A stretch of 64,000 nt of DNA from contig OZ017798.1 of assembly GCA_963969395.1 (NCBI GenBank), positions 1,612,001 through 1,676,000 on the forward strand, given 5' to 3'. Each line of letters starts with the position of its first letter. Position 1 is the first letter of the stretch. The position numbers and the translations under genes are program-made. The notes below the pieces were generated by a model. That model searched no databases. It was not told the origin of the DNA and saw only the letters and a program-made list of their open reading frames with translations. The stretch comes from Pseudoscleropodium purum. Taxonomy: Eukaryota; Streptophyta; Bryopsida; Hypnales; Brachytheciaceae. Below, piece after piece: positions 1 through 11,860 of this stretch.

Positions 1-1614
1 GTACAATAGAAACACAACACCAAATTTCATCATATTCATTTTGGGTGCTTTAAGGAGTTTTGTCTTGTGTTTTTTTAAAATTTTGGTTCCTAGTCTCTTA
101 TTGCACACACTTTACGATCAACTCTAATATCCATTCCTTTATACTCCCCCAATATGTTGAAGTATTATGAATATGACCTAGAACCATTGTAGCTTGGGAA
201 GTCTTTTGGAGAATTTGATATACAAGGAACCTCCTTTTATAAGATTGAAATTAAGGTGGGAATTTCCAGAAGCACCACTTTTTTTCTACTATTGTGCCTA
301 ATTACTATTATTAAATTAGTCTAATTTTCATATTGGTAAGTGAAAGGAGGTTCTACCATGTACCTAAGAATGTGACATTTGAATACCATATGTAAAAGTT
401 TTGAAGGATCAAAGTTTTTTTGATAAATGTTCTAAAATCCTTTTTTCAACATAGGTACATATTGATTTTGGAGATGTACACACAATGATGATGATATTTT
501 TATACATGAGGCAATTTGGGGTGTACCTACCTTAGTAATCTTCAAATCTACCATCTTGCTTGGAGGGATACCATCCTTGTTAACATGGCATATAGAAATC
601 ATATTCTTACATATTATGAGAAAACGTGGCAACAAATGGAGAGAGAATATTTTCTAGGAATTTAAATCTACTTGGTGCAAGAACAATATTTTTCATTCTC
701 ACTTGGGACTTCCATTGTCTTTAGTGGCACCTTGTTTTAGTTTCCTTGGGTCCTCTTCCATGCCCTTAGGAGACAGACTCAATTTGTGCACTTTTGTTTT
801 GAATTGAATCTCTAGTTTATTCGATGAAACCAAAAAATCGTTATAGTAAATGTCTTCAACCGTTTCATAACATGGCTATGAAGTAGAAGCGTATGGCCCA
901 TTTCCAACCCCTTAATGTATTTAGCATACTTCTTGGTTGGATTTGGTGTAGGGAAATAGATTTAAGAAGGATTTGAAATTTTTTTACATTTTTTCCTTTA
1001 AGAAACAAAATAATTTTGAATTTTTTTCATGAAGATTTTGTAAAACCTATTCTTGCTATATAGGTCATTTTATTTATTTTTATCATAGGCTAGCTACATT
1101 ATCAATGTGAGTGATAATTGTGACTTTCAATGTACACATTGTGATCATTCTATGCTTTTAATGTACACTTTTTGAACATTTCTGCAGCTTGTGCAGATCC
1201 TGCAGCAAGTAAGTTGTAATACAAATCAAATCTGATTGGAATTACAACAACCTACATGTTGGAAATGGAAGGGTGATCAAAGAGGGGTCACTTACTTTAG
1301 TAGATCTTCAAGAAAATGGTTTTTAGTCTCTCAATATGTAATTCTTTTGACAAATTTCTCTTAAAATCTATTGAAAATTGTTAAATTTAAGAAGTTTTAA
1401 CAAGTTCCAATAGATTGTAACAAAATCTAATGTCTGAACGTAAAGAGAAAAGTAGTTATATTACAATCTAGAGGTGGATTTGTACTTGTGATTGGTTGGA
1501 CACTTCAACAATTATCATACAAACATTATCATGCTCCATTACAACATCATACACATAACATATGTGATCATTTTCTAGCTCATAAGACATGTAGGAGGTG
1601 CAATGATAATCTAA
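1..1614. other. AT-rich intergenic DNA, no gene seen
   Basis: Low-complexity AT-rich sequence with many T and A runs. The only open stretches are short, lack splice-compatible neighbours and show no recognisable protein motif. Confidence 0.6.
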
Positions 1615-2052
1615 ATTGGGAATGCCAGCTGTCATTGAATCCACAAATGAACATGAATACAAACTTTTATCACCATTCCAAATTTCAACTTATGCACTCA
1701 TTATGTCATACATAAAACCAAAAATCCATATTGTATAAAAAATTGAGCTTCCTAAACTTTTAAGATTTACACCATGTTTGCATATTTTGAACAATGAATG
1801 TGAAATGTAAACAAATTCTATATGCACAAAAAAATTGGGAATGCCAGTTGTCATTGAATCCACAAATCAACATGAATACAAACTTTTATCACCACTCCAA
1901 ATTTCAACTTATGCACTCATTATGTCATGCATAAAACCAAAAAACCATGTTGTGTCAAAAATTGAGCTTCCTAAACCTTTAAGATTTACACCATATTTGC
2001 ATATTTTGAACAATGAATGTGAAATGTAAACAAATTCTATGTACACAAAAAA
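1615..2052. repeat. 219-bp tandem duplication
   Basis: Two head-to-tail units, 1615-1833 and 1834-2052, repeat with a constant offset of 219 bp. Both begin ATTGGGAATGCCAG and run through the same AT-rich sequence with only a few substitutions, so the duplication is fairly young. The open stretches inside them are not the same in the two units, which argues against coding function. Confidence 0.9.
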
Positions 2053-2300
2053 ATTGTTTTTCCATTCATTCTAATGTTTGTAAGTTCTGGAGTTTATTTT
2101 TTAACATTAATTAATCATAAATTGTATGCAATAAGAGGCTAGGAGTTGGAGTTTGAAAAAATAAAAGACCACAAATTCCTTGAAGCATCCCAAGTGGATC
2201 TGTTGGATTTTTATTTTTTTTGGTACTATTCATTGTTAAACCTTCCTCTTCCCCCCTTCTTCAAATCGGGGAGATCTTTACAATTTATACTTTTGCTTTG

Positions 2301-2322
2301 ATATATATATATATATATATAT
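2301..2322. repeat. (AT)n microsatellite
   Basis: An uninterrupted run of about 11 AT dinucleotides in intergenic DNA. Confidence 0.95.
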
Positions 2323-2689
2323 TCAAAGCTTTTTTTCTAGAAGGTGAAAACCTCCAAAATTGTACATATACCCGCTTTTTTGACAAATAGACTTCTATCA
2401 AAAGTATCCCCTATGTGTCATCAAATTGTTCCCATATTTAATAGCCATTAGTTGATTGGTAATTTTTTTTAGATTTTGGTTTTAGAACCAAGCTATGTGA
2501 CAATTTTAGTAGCCCTAGGGAACTCTACTTAAAAAATTCATAGAAATTGAATATCTTCTCTAAAAATCCTATTTTTTTTAATTTATGATTTTCAATTGTT
2601 GATAAAAGAAAAATTCTAGAAAAAGGTGTTTCTAACTATGATGAATTGCTTATTTAACGGTTTTAGGTGTTTTCACCTTAGATCTTCCT

Positions 2690-3000
2690 TAAATCTAATA
2701 GATCAACTATGCTTCACTTCAAATCCAAAAAATGAGCCTCAAAAATATTACTTTGGAGGAAGGCCCTCCTATTGTGTACACAAAGTTCACTCTTGAAAAT
2801 CATGACATTTTTTGAAAATAAACTTGAGGGCTACCTATGTGGAGGTCAGATTTGGCATAAATTTAGTCATTTTTGTATTAAAACGAAGTTCCATATGTCA
2901 TCTTTTGAATGGTGTGAAGTGATGTGGACCCCTAAGAATCTCGCGTGGAAATTCAATTTGGGCACCTAAGTGTTAAATTAAACCTTCACGTATTGTAGTG
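2690..3000. repeat. Dispersed repeat, family F copy 1
   Basis: The stretch containing CTATGTGGAGGTCA and the following ~170 bp reappears, diverged, at about 48475-48660 in the same orientation (shared CTATGTGGAGGTCAAATTT-like start, TCATCTT-GTGAATGGT core and CCTTCACRTA end). No termini or target-site duplication could be defined. The region between this repeat and 3540 is T-rich with no gene. Confidence 0.6.
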
Positions 3001-3539
3001 GTGGCAAGTTGTGATTGGCAATGAAGACCACAAATTAAGACCAATCATACAAGAGTATAGGATTTTCTAGAGTCCATACTTTTAGTTAGTTAATTTTTTT
3101 TTATTTTTTATTTTTTATTTTTTTATTTTTTTATTTTTTTGTGTGGTTACAATGAGATCTTTGGAACCATACTTCCTTCAAGCACATTCTTCAGACCATC
3201 AAAAAACTCTCTTCAAAGAGGGATGCACAGGCCTTGTTTCGTGGCCTTTGGACCTATAGTGTGAAAATTATAGATTATTGTGTTATTTTCAAATTAAAAA
3301 TTCAGAAAATTACTTTTCCTTTTATTTTGATTTTCGATTGTGGCAACGGCACAGGGCACACTAGTGTTGATTTACGGAAGGTTTGAGAGTGTCGAAGGTT
3401 TGAGTGCTTGCTGGTGGACTTGATGAAAGCTTGAGGTACGTTACGATTTGACGCTGCGGGCGGTGAAGTGTCAGTCATCAAGGACACAAGTTAGGATGAT
3501 GTAGAAGCGCATTTCTGAAGAACAGTCAAGCAATTGCCA

Positions 3540-5017
3540 CTCCATTCTCACACAACAGAACACACAATGTAAGCGTGCAGGCAAATCATGAGACATCAAG
3601 AGTGACAGAGAGGACGAAATGTGCTGTTTACTGTTCGGAAGAAGAGAAAGTGTCTGAGAAACAGAAGCATTCAAATGGAAGGATTCGCAAACGACATTCC
3701 GAAGAATTTGCAGACATTTTCATGTTCCAGGCTTTCAGAGCCGGAGAGTTTGATTTTTTTGATGCCCTGTCGTCCCCGCAGATGTAAGTAAGTACTGGCA
3801 GTTGCAAAGATAGCTTCGAACAGGCCTAGGACTTTCGTCTTCTTTTCTTTTTGTTATAGTAAGAAGCATCTCGTAGCTTCCGGGAAGCATCTTTCATTCT
3901 TTTTCAAGTAACCGTTCGGTTTTGATGCATATTCCGATATTCGCCTGGCTATGGTCCGTATTGTAATGTTTTTAAAATTTGATTTTGTTTTGTTATAATT
4001 TGATTTTACACAGATAGAATTAGCAACATGTAAGCGCGACGAGCAATTATAGAAAGGCGCGGAGGAAACTGCAGTGGTTGCATCCACATCAGGTATCGCC
4101 GAAAGATAGGACGGAATAAGTTGTTGAAGGAGGATCTGAGAGTCGCACAGAATTGGTGCGCGCTCAGATACTCTCGTCATTCTGCTTGCCAGCGTCTCAC
4201 GTGCAGCAATGGCTACACAGCCATCGAGTTGATTTTTATCTCTGACGTCTTCTCTCGAGCTCAAACGAGATAGGAAAGAAGAAGCCCATGGGAGTAGCAC
4301 GAACAGGATGATAAGTGCTCTTGCGAACTTCAATTTGTGAGATCTCGCGGAAGAATGTTGCCAATTTAGAGCTTTGAACCATTGCGAAATTTCGGATTTG
4401 GTATGTATTACGATTCTTTGTCGAATTTGTTTGGTGAAACCTGCACTTGACCTTGAATATTAGAGGTTGCGTGGAGCTAGCCGTTTCGACCGTGTCGGTC
4501 TGCATTCTTGAGGTTCACATCCATGTCGTAGGGTTTTAGTTTTTGAAATGTCGCATTCTGGAGCTTGGTGGTGTTAAGTGATGTTTTTCATACGGAAGGT
4601 CAATAATATGTTCTGATCTACTATACGAGGCTTCCGAAATTGGAGACCGTGTTATAACATTTAGCGTACCGCTAGGTCTCACACATTGATAGACTTTGTT
4701 ACCAGTCATCGTTGATGGTTGCGAATGATTGCGAGCTTCACATCGTAGATTGTTCTCGAGTCCTGTCGTTCTGAAGCTTTTGGCTAATTCATGGCGAGGT
4801 TCCCGTTTATTGACATTCCGTGCGAAAAACATCACTGACACTCTATTCCCGACGCTGTCAATTAACTTAGATGTTTCAATGACGTTTGCATCCTCCGTCG
4901 CTTTACTCACTTGCTTTCAGAGGTGCCCATTAGCATCACTCTAGTCCCCAGCTATTCCTTCATATATCTAAAATATTCAATCAGCTCTCTTCTTTGACAG
5001 CACGATCTTTGAGCAAG
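3540..5017 (+). other. Probable 5' leader exon and leader intron of the dynein light chain gene
   Basis: Base composition becomes more even from about 3300. A strong donor, GTAAGTAAGT, lies at 3784. A good acceptor (TCTTCTTTGACAG) ends at 5000, 17 bases before the dynein ATG. Together they suggest a transcribed leader exon of roughly 3540-3783 and a 1,217-bp leader intron, a common arrangement in bryophyte genes. The leader could instead encode a short N-terminal extension from an unidentified start. Long open frames on the minus strand here begin at non-ATG codons and are not supported. Confidence 0.4.
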
Positions 5018-5648
5018 ATGCTGGACAGTACTCCCTCATTGGTGAGCCGAAAGGCGAAGTCGAGAGAACCGTCTCAAATTCCAGATGAGCAGACGCTGAT
5101 CGGCGAGACAGACATGCCGCAAGTAATGCAGGCGCATGCGTTGCGCATTGCGTCGGAAGCTTTGGACACGCACAACGCGACGGACTTCAAGGAGATCGCT
5201 TGCTACATGAAAAAGGTACGATAGCGAAAAAGTGACAACCGGCGCAACCTTCGCTATCTTTGTGTGGAGCCATAGCAGCAACAATGCATCTATATTCGAA
5301 AGTCAACGAAATTAATTTCACAAACTGGATACGGACTTTTAGTTCGAGCCTTTTTAGGACCAATCTTATTTTGTATATATGGTAATAATTCAAATAGCAC
5401 ATTACGCAGCCAAGTTGAATGTTATTATTAGTTAGTTTTTTTTCAGTGCTGATTGTATAGACGACTTATACTTTCTCGTATTCCTGTTTGGATTTGCCGT
5501 GCTGCAGCAATTTGACAAGGCCTATGGACCAGGATGGCAGTGTGTGACCGGTGTTAGCTTCGGCTCCTACATCACGCATTCATCGGGTTCGTTCATTCAC
5601 TTCTGCATTGGAAGATTGGCTGTCATGCTCTTCAAAGCTGCCACTTAG
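5018..5648 (+). CDS. Dynein light chain, LC8/DYNLL type
   Basis: Two exons, 5018-5215 and 5508-5648, joined by a 292-bp phase-0 GT-AG intron, encode 112 residues. The first ~25 residues are a basic, Ser-rich extension. The LC8 domain then fills the rest: DMPQVMQAHALRIASEAL is the helix 1 region, and FDKAYGPGWQCVTG followed by SFGSYITHSSGSFIHFCIG is the beta-strand/peptide-groove region, ending in MLFKAAT. LC8 proteins are homodimeric hubs that bind short linear peptides in partner proteins; in organisms with flagellated sperm they also belong to dynein motors. The family is usually ~89 residues, so this one is N-terminally extended, as many plant members are. The ATG at 5018 is the first in frame after a good splice acceptor. 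Family is certain; the upstream exon is not. Confidence 0.9.
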
Positions 5649-6553
5649 TCATTGTGCCCTAATCAAGTCCTGATTAGATCGACCCGGACCCTCTGATGTC
5701 AAATTAAAGCTTCAGGAGATGCCACGCCTGAACTGCACAACGGTTGCAAACTGTGTCTTACTGTATTCAGCTGAGAGACTTTGGATAGCAATCTGAGCTT
5801 GCAGATTCTATTGCTCAGTTGCCTAGCATAATATTGGTAATGGACAAAAGCCAGAATTAAGAATCAATTTTTTCTTAACGGATTATATCCTGTAGGAACT
5901 GCAGCTTTAGGACTGAGTTCTGGATTTGGTGTGCTACTGTAGAGCCTGAAAGGGTTAGCATCAACTCTTGAACGACTCAAGCCTAGAGATACTTACTTGC
6001 CAATGCAGAATGTTGCTTCTGTTTTGATCATCTTGAAATCTGTTGGCAAACCATTTGTTTGCAATTGGAAGTGACACGTAGCAAATCTGCATTTGGTGTC
6101 TCTTTTAAATCAGTTCTATCAACGTCTATTGTAGCAGAACCACCCATAGTCGACCAATTAAGCAATTCCACATATGTTCTGGAGCAGCATAAGGCAATGT
6201 AAATTTTTTGTCATGTCAGAAGATAGAAATCACTGGTATTGCAAATTTTTTTGATCATTTTATGCTTCAAATTGAAATTACTATGAACTTTGGAAGCTGA
6301 AGTTGATCTAAACCCATATCCAATATATAGAGTCTTCCAATTCTGATTATTCAAGAACTACTTTTCCGCTCATTACTTTGGTACATTTGTCATGACTTTA
6401 ATAGTCCCAATTTTGAAAAAGGAGAAAAAAAACATTCTAATCTTTAGTTTAAAATTTGTTCTAGCCTTGGTTGGAAATAGTTGTACCCTATAGGTTGTGT
6501 ATGGCTCTATGATCATGAATGGATGGTTCTACCATATGGTAGCTATGGGCTAA
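5649..6553. repeat. 3' flank and dispersed repeat family G
   Basis: No gene is seen. From about 6190 to 6545 the sequence resembles 15380-15720 (shared AGTCCCAA-TTGA-AAGGA, then TATGGCTCT and GAATGGATGGTTCTACC). Both copies end near the same motif, which suggests copies of one old element or a segmental duplication. Confidence 0.5.
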
Positions 6554-7656
6554 GAGCATTGCCATCCCTACCCTTGAAAATCTACATGCCAAATGCCATG
6601 TGGTGGGCTTTGGAGGCCCTTACATTTGTCTCTACCATGTCCTACCCTTGAGGCTCACCAAACAAGAAGAAAGTACACTTAATAAATAGTGAAATTAGGT
6701 TGTCCCTTACTACACTGAAACTTGCATGCCCCCCTAGTTTCCCATTAGTTTCCCCCCTCCTCTCTCAAAATTTTTTTGAGTCGTTGATTTTTTTGAAAAA
6801 AAATGCTTACCTTCAAAATTGACATTGATTTCTCAAAAAATCACAAGATGTTGATCTTGTGAAATTTAATCTGAGTTGTTCAAATATAAAATACAAATAC
6901 TGAATATGAATACAAATACGGGTACAGGTACTGGATATGAGTACTAAACACGTGTATTGAATATGGATACTGAATACAAGTACTGAATACGGATATAGTA
7001 TTGGATACGGGATCAATTGTCCCATATTGTTTGTCAAGAACTTTGTATTTTGAAGATTACAAGAGGGGGTGGGGGTGAGGGGAAATGAGATAAAAAATTA
7101 TAAATCAAATTCTAAATGATGGGTGAGTGGGGGTGGTAAAATAAAAATTGAGGGGGGGAGTTTCTTAGCATTTGATACTATATAAAATTTTGCTATTTCT
7201 TATTGTACAAAAATGCACACTATTTTTTAATTAGATGTTGTTGTAATTGGGACTCGCAAATTTCCATGTGTACAAATGGAAATATTTATAGAACTATTGA
7301 TTGACTTTAATGGCTTATGAAATAATTTTGGGGGTGGATAGGTAAGGTAGCCTAATTTCATTAATTAGTGTAGTAAAATAAGGCCATTTATTTTCCTATA
7401 TCCACTCAATAATCCTTTCAAAGCTACACTTTTAGAGTCTCAAAGGACAAAAACAACATAATGACAAAGGAAGTCTCTACAAAATAGACTCCATCAAAAT
7501 TTCTACTACCTTTAGAAAAATAGTATTCAAAGCTTTCATTTCGATGGCCCTAGTGGGCTTAATTTAGTTGGTAGGGTAGAGGTAGGGGATGTTTTGAAGC
7601 CCAACCTATACATTAGCTACCCTAAACTTGTTCACCTTGCAAGAGTAGCAATGCTC
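6554..7656. mobile_element. PIF/Harbinger-like non-autonomous element (TAA target duplication), D1
   Basis: A 1,103-bp element begins GAGCATTGCC and ends GCAATGCTC, so the outermost bases are inverted repeats. It is flanked on both sides by TAA (6551-6553 and 7657-7659). A second element with the same termini (36350-37056) is flanked by TTA on both sides. A 3-bp TWA duplication is the hallmark of PIF/Harbinger and Tourist-like elements. No transposase reading frame is present, so it is non-autonomous. Confidence 0.7.
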
Positions 7657-8958
7657 TAAGTTTGTATTTGTGGCTTGGAGCTAATTTCCTTGTAAATTGT
7701 AGACTATGACAACCAAGGATTTGGTTGTAATAAAGAATCAATTATTGAATTTTGTAATATTGTAATAAGAAAGAGTTGCACATGAAGTGACATTACATAA
7801 GGTTATCAAAGGTAAGGACATTATTTTGAATAGAACACTTTTTTTGTGCCAATAGAGTTTCTTCTTATTAATATTTTATAAATTTTTTTTGTAATATAAA
7901 AGAGTTTGATTGGAAGAGCATGAATAGGATGTAGTAAAATAACAAAGGATTCTATAGGCTTTAATTAATTAATTTTGTTTCTAAGAAATTTATATTTAGA
8001 CCAAAATTATTGGCAATAGGCCAATAACCTTAGATATGCTAATTTAAAAAAGATCATATGGGGGCATTAAGTACCAAAACAAGGCACCTACTCACCCAAA
8101 CCTCTCTAATCCTACTCTCTAATTGTACATTCCCTACATATTTCAAGACTTTCTCAATGTTGTGAGCAAATATGATTACACAACTATAGGTCAAATTTTG
8201 AATACATGCTATAGTGCAATTAGATTCCATTCATCAACCAAGTGACAAAAATTAGACAATAATTAGAAAAGAACTTACAATCAACCCTATTTAAATGCAT
8301 TCTTTGTAGCTAAGCATTCCTTGTATATTCTAATAATCTTTGATATTTGTAAAGATTTGATTGGACAACTTCCACATTCCAATTAACGAACATATATAAA
8401 ATTACACAAAGAAGTCATTTGTGTATCTGAAGTCCACTTAGACATTGCAATTAGAGATTACATTACTATTAATTTTCTAAAATTGTATATTCTTTACACA
8501 TTCTAAGAATTTTTCATATTGTACATAATTTAATTAGACTAATTTCACATACCAACTTGCAAATACATTATACATGCCATATTGCATTGAGAAGCTCATA
8601 TATTTCATAGAGCTAGAATCTTTTCTTAAATTTTTTTTCTTGCAATGGCTACAAGGATTTGGTTGACTCTCCAAATTTTTGTAAATATATATTGCATACT
8701 AATTTTATTATTTTGAGAACTACTATACAATTTTTGGCAATTTTTAACAAATTTCAAGGAAATCTAGCTAATTAATAGCATTATCTTAATTTTCTAAAGG
8801 CTAATGTGTAGACCAACATATAGTAAAATTTTGGCCTTCAAAGAAATTCTTCTCGAGGTCACATCACTAAAAACATTTTGTTTCTTTTATCTTAGTAGTA
8901 TATTAGTAAGGTGGGTTTAATAAGGTGGATTCAAGAATGTAATTGACACAACCAATTG
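7657..8958. other. AT-rich intergenic DNA
   Basis: No coding signal, and only runs of A/T and short imperfect repeats. Confidence 0.5.
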
Positions 8959-9234
8959 CATTAAGGGAGATTTGAGTCTTGTATAGGGCCGTTTTGGTCC
9001 TATTCCCCCCGTAGTGAAGGGTATGGCAACCGTCAGAAAAAAAAAAAAAATTTTTAAATTTAGTTCTTGAAATGCAAAAAAAAGTTGAAATTTTTTTAAA
9101 ATTTTTTTTGAAAGTAACATGGCACTCTTGTGACCATGTTGGATTGCATTGTTGGTAGCGTTTACTACACGTTTATAGCATTTTCTCAGCCAAATAACTC
9201 GCAATCACTCCTTGGCCTCAAATCTCTCCTAATG
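8959..9234. mobile_element. Small inverted-repeat element, family B copy 3
   Basis: It begins CATTAAGGGAGATTTGAG and ends CTCAAATCTCTCCTAATG, giving ~18-bp imperfect terminal inverted repeats. The interior contains a CCGTCAGAAAAA run and an AATAACTCGCAATC segment that match the corresponding parts of the copies at 16087-16874 and 36375-36660. No open reading frame of note. Confidence 0.65.
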
Positions 9235-9953
9235 TGATAAATCTAACATAAGATCTTTTTTTTAAAATTTCAAGTGTTATTTGGGTAGTTACAATACAAT
9301 TTCTAGCAATTTTAAAGAATTTTCTAACAACTTCAAAAAATCAATAAACAATGACAATTTCCACTTTTTATTTCCTATATTTTTACATTATAACCATTGA
9401 ATTGGAAGAATTTGACAATAATAATCTCAAAGAATTCACTAACCATGTAATTTATTTAACAACAATGCAAAATGCTATAAAACTTAAAACTCACTTCCAA
9501 AGAAAGGATATCTTTCTAAAGATACTTGAAATGAAGTAGATGTATAGTGAATTTTGTTAAAATGACAAATCATTCCACAACTTTGGCATTTTTACTATTT
9601 AGATTGAACACTCAAAAATCTATGGTTGAATGTCCTCGATGGTTAAGATGGTGAGGTTTATAAATGTTGTATATAATTCACAATTTGAGGGAAGCTTTTG
9701 GATTACCATTGCAACCACCCAAGAACTACAATAGAACTATAAAAGATGAGATTAGTCTCCCCTAGGGACAACAATGGAAAGTGAGATATATGTTTATTAA
9801 TTCTTTGACCACCAAAATGTGTTACTATACTGAAAATTGAATTGACCAAACTTCATGTTAAAAGAATCTCTAATTTGTTGTTCTACTACAACAAAAAACG
9901 ATAAAATTGATCAATCTAAATATGAGCATTGATCAAAGGGACTACAATGGTTA

Positions 9954-10537
9954 AAGTGAACTAGCCTATGATCTAGGGAAATTGATTGGAGTTTGCCCTT
10001 GTGGCGTTGTTGAAAATTTTCCCACTCAAATACAAATGTGAGAAATAGACACAACAATTGAAATTACATATATATTTTTGACAGAGTATGAATTTTCTAT
10101 AAATTTCAAAGTGTGCTACCCAATTGACTCTAAAAAGTCTTTAGACTACTCCAAAACCAACAAAATTTTTATCCATAATAGTCATTTTTCCTCACCAAAA
10201 TCAATCACAATATTTCCTAACATAGTGACCACAATATGAAGACCTAAATAGTCACTTCGTGTGATGAATTTACACTTCTGAAGGTGAAAGTTCCTATTGC
10301 AATCATTAGTCATTCCATCACCATCATTCAACCATTAATTGTGATCACTAATTCAACCTAATGTAGCTCAAGTCTAATTTATTGAAAAAAAATCTATCAT
10401 GATTTTTTTTTAATTTTTTAATTTTTCAACAAATGAAATGGGATTTCAATCTATCACATGATTGGCGCTAAGACTCTAATGGGTCATTCCCAAGGTGTTT
10501 GTGATTGGTCTTTTTCCTGTCATAGGCTAGTTTACCT
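9954..10537. mobile_element. TA-targeting inverted-repeat element, family C copy 2
   Basis: The left end AAGTGAACTAGCCTATGA and right end TCATAGGCTAGTTTACCT are inverted repeats of each other, and both match the termini of the better preserved copy at 16289-16834. The copy is degraded and its target duplication is no longer exact. Non-coding. Confidence 0.55.
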
Positions 10538-11860
10538 ATGCAGTACTTAACCTTATCTAGAACTTATCTAAAACTTCAACTTCTGACAAAGATTCAATAT
10601 TCTACTTCCTTTTTCTTTCGCCCTGCTTGGTAACTTAGCTTACTGTAAGATAAGCTTGACTTACTTAATGTCAAGACCTTCCATGTAAAATCCTTTATAA
10701 CTTCCTGTAATATTATTCTTTGACTGTCAATACTTAAAGACTGGCAGTTGCCACTCTGCACCCAAAGAGTCAAGATTCAAAGTACGCTGCAGTCTGCAGA
10801 CTCTGCACTGCCTGCAGCAGCAGCATCCGCCGTAAGACAATTCAAGCTCTCTGGCGCATTTCCTCTGCTGCAGCTGCAGCTGTACGTGCAACGGATACTT
10901 CAACTAATGCTCGCACGTACATGTACATGCACTCGCTTTGTTGTTGATTGTGTGATTCAGCTTCTCCACGCGCGCATTTGCGAGAACATTTGCAGTGGAC
11001 TCGTGCTATTTCGTGCTCCGGACGTGCAGTCTAAGCAAACAACTCTTCAAGGTTCGCTTCTGTGAATTAAAAATCGAGGTTTGTTGAACTAAGTCTTGTT
11101 TTTGAGCTTGGTGTTTGCTGTGTGAAATTGGTGCTGAAGATGGTGGTGACGATAGCTGGGTTTTTTCCCACTGTTCTTGTGAGGATAGTACGAAAGGTAG
11201 AGAGGCTGGTCCTGAATCGCCATTTTTTGCTGTTGGGTTTGGTGACTGGACAATTTTAGAATTGGCGTTCTTGTATATTGGTGCAAGAACGAGGATCCCA
11301 ACACAACAAATTAATAGTTTATTGTTTGGAAAAGCTATGAAAGGTCGATGTTAGATGTTTTGAAATCGCTTCTTCGACAATTAGGTACATTTGTAGTGAG
11401 GGGTGCACAGGAACTGACTAACTGATCAAGTGGCGCTTAATTTTGGGTGTCTCCTCCTTAGGAAGGAAGGTTTCTTGTAATATGAACTTAATTGGAGCGC
11501 GAGGCCTAATAGCATAGTTGGTTAACAGCTGGATGTGCCTAAGCATTGTAGCATAGAACCTCGGCGGTTCTTTGTTTCATCTGAGGGTTTTCCTAAACCG
11601 ATTGAAGCCGTTTGATTCCGTTCTCTGATTTTTATTTCAGTGATAATATGTTTGTTTTTTACGTTTCCAGTCATTGCTTGTTTATTCACAGCTTAAGAAG
11701 ATGGCCTCTAGAAATGGAATTGAGAAAACGAAGTCTAAGGCTATTGAAACGCAACTAACAAATGATGTCGCTTTTCGTAACTTATTTCCAACAGTGATAT
11801 GCTCGAAGCAAATGCGAATTGTTACTTATTTGTGCAAACCTTTTTTGTCCTTTACAGATA
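10538..11860 (+). promoter_or_regulatory. Promoter and probable 5' leader of the EGF-protein gene
   Basis: Base composition becomes GC-richer from about 10740, with CTGCAG-rich sequence to about 11065. A pyrimidine-rich acceptor (TTTTGTCCTTTACAG) lies just before the ATG at 11861. These features fit a transcribed leader with at least one intron. A tRNA-like A-box (TAGCATAGTTGG) lies near 11509-11520 but no matching B-box was found. I saw no convincing TATA box at a position I could tie to the start. Confidence 0.35.

Noticed and set aside
2301..2322. Possible regulatory meaning of the (AT)n run
   Set aside because: An ordinary microsatellite, far from any gene start.
3854..4333. A 159-codon minus-strand frame starting with a hydrophobic, signal-like segment, within the dynein leader intron
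   Set aside because: It starts at TTG rather than ATG, has no family motif, and its hydrophobic start is short. It lies in a region better explained as an intron.
4536..4910. A 124-codon minus-strand frame
   Set aside because: GTG start, no motif, same intron as above.
10748..11065. A 105-codon plus-strand frame rich in Cys, Leu and Gln
   Set aside because: TTG start and CTGCAG-rich composition. It fits an untranslated leader of the EGF gene better than a separate protein.
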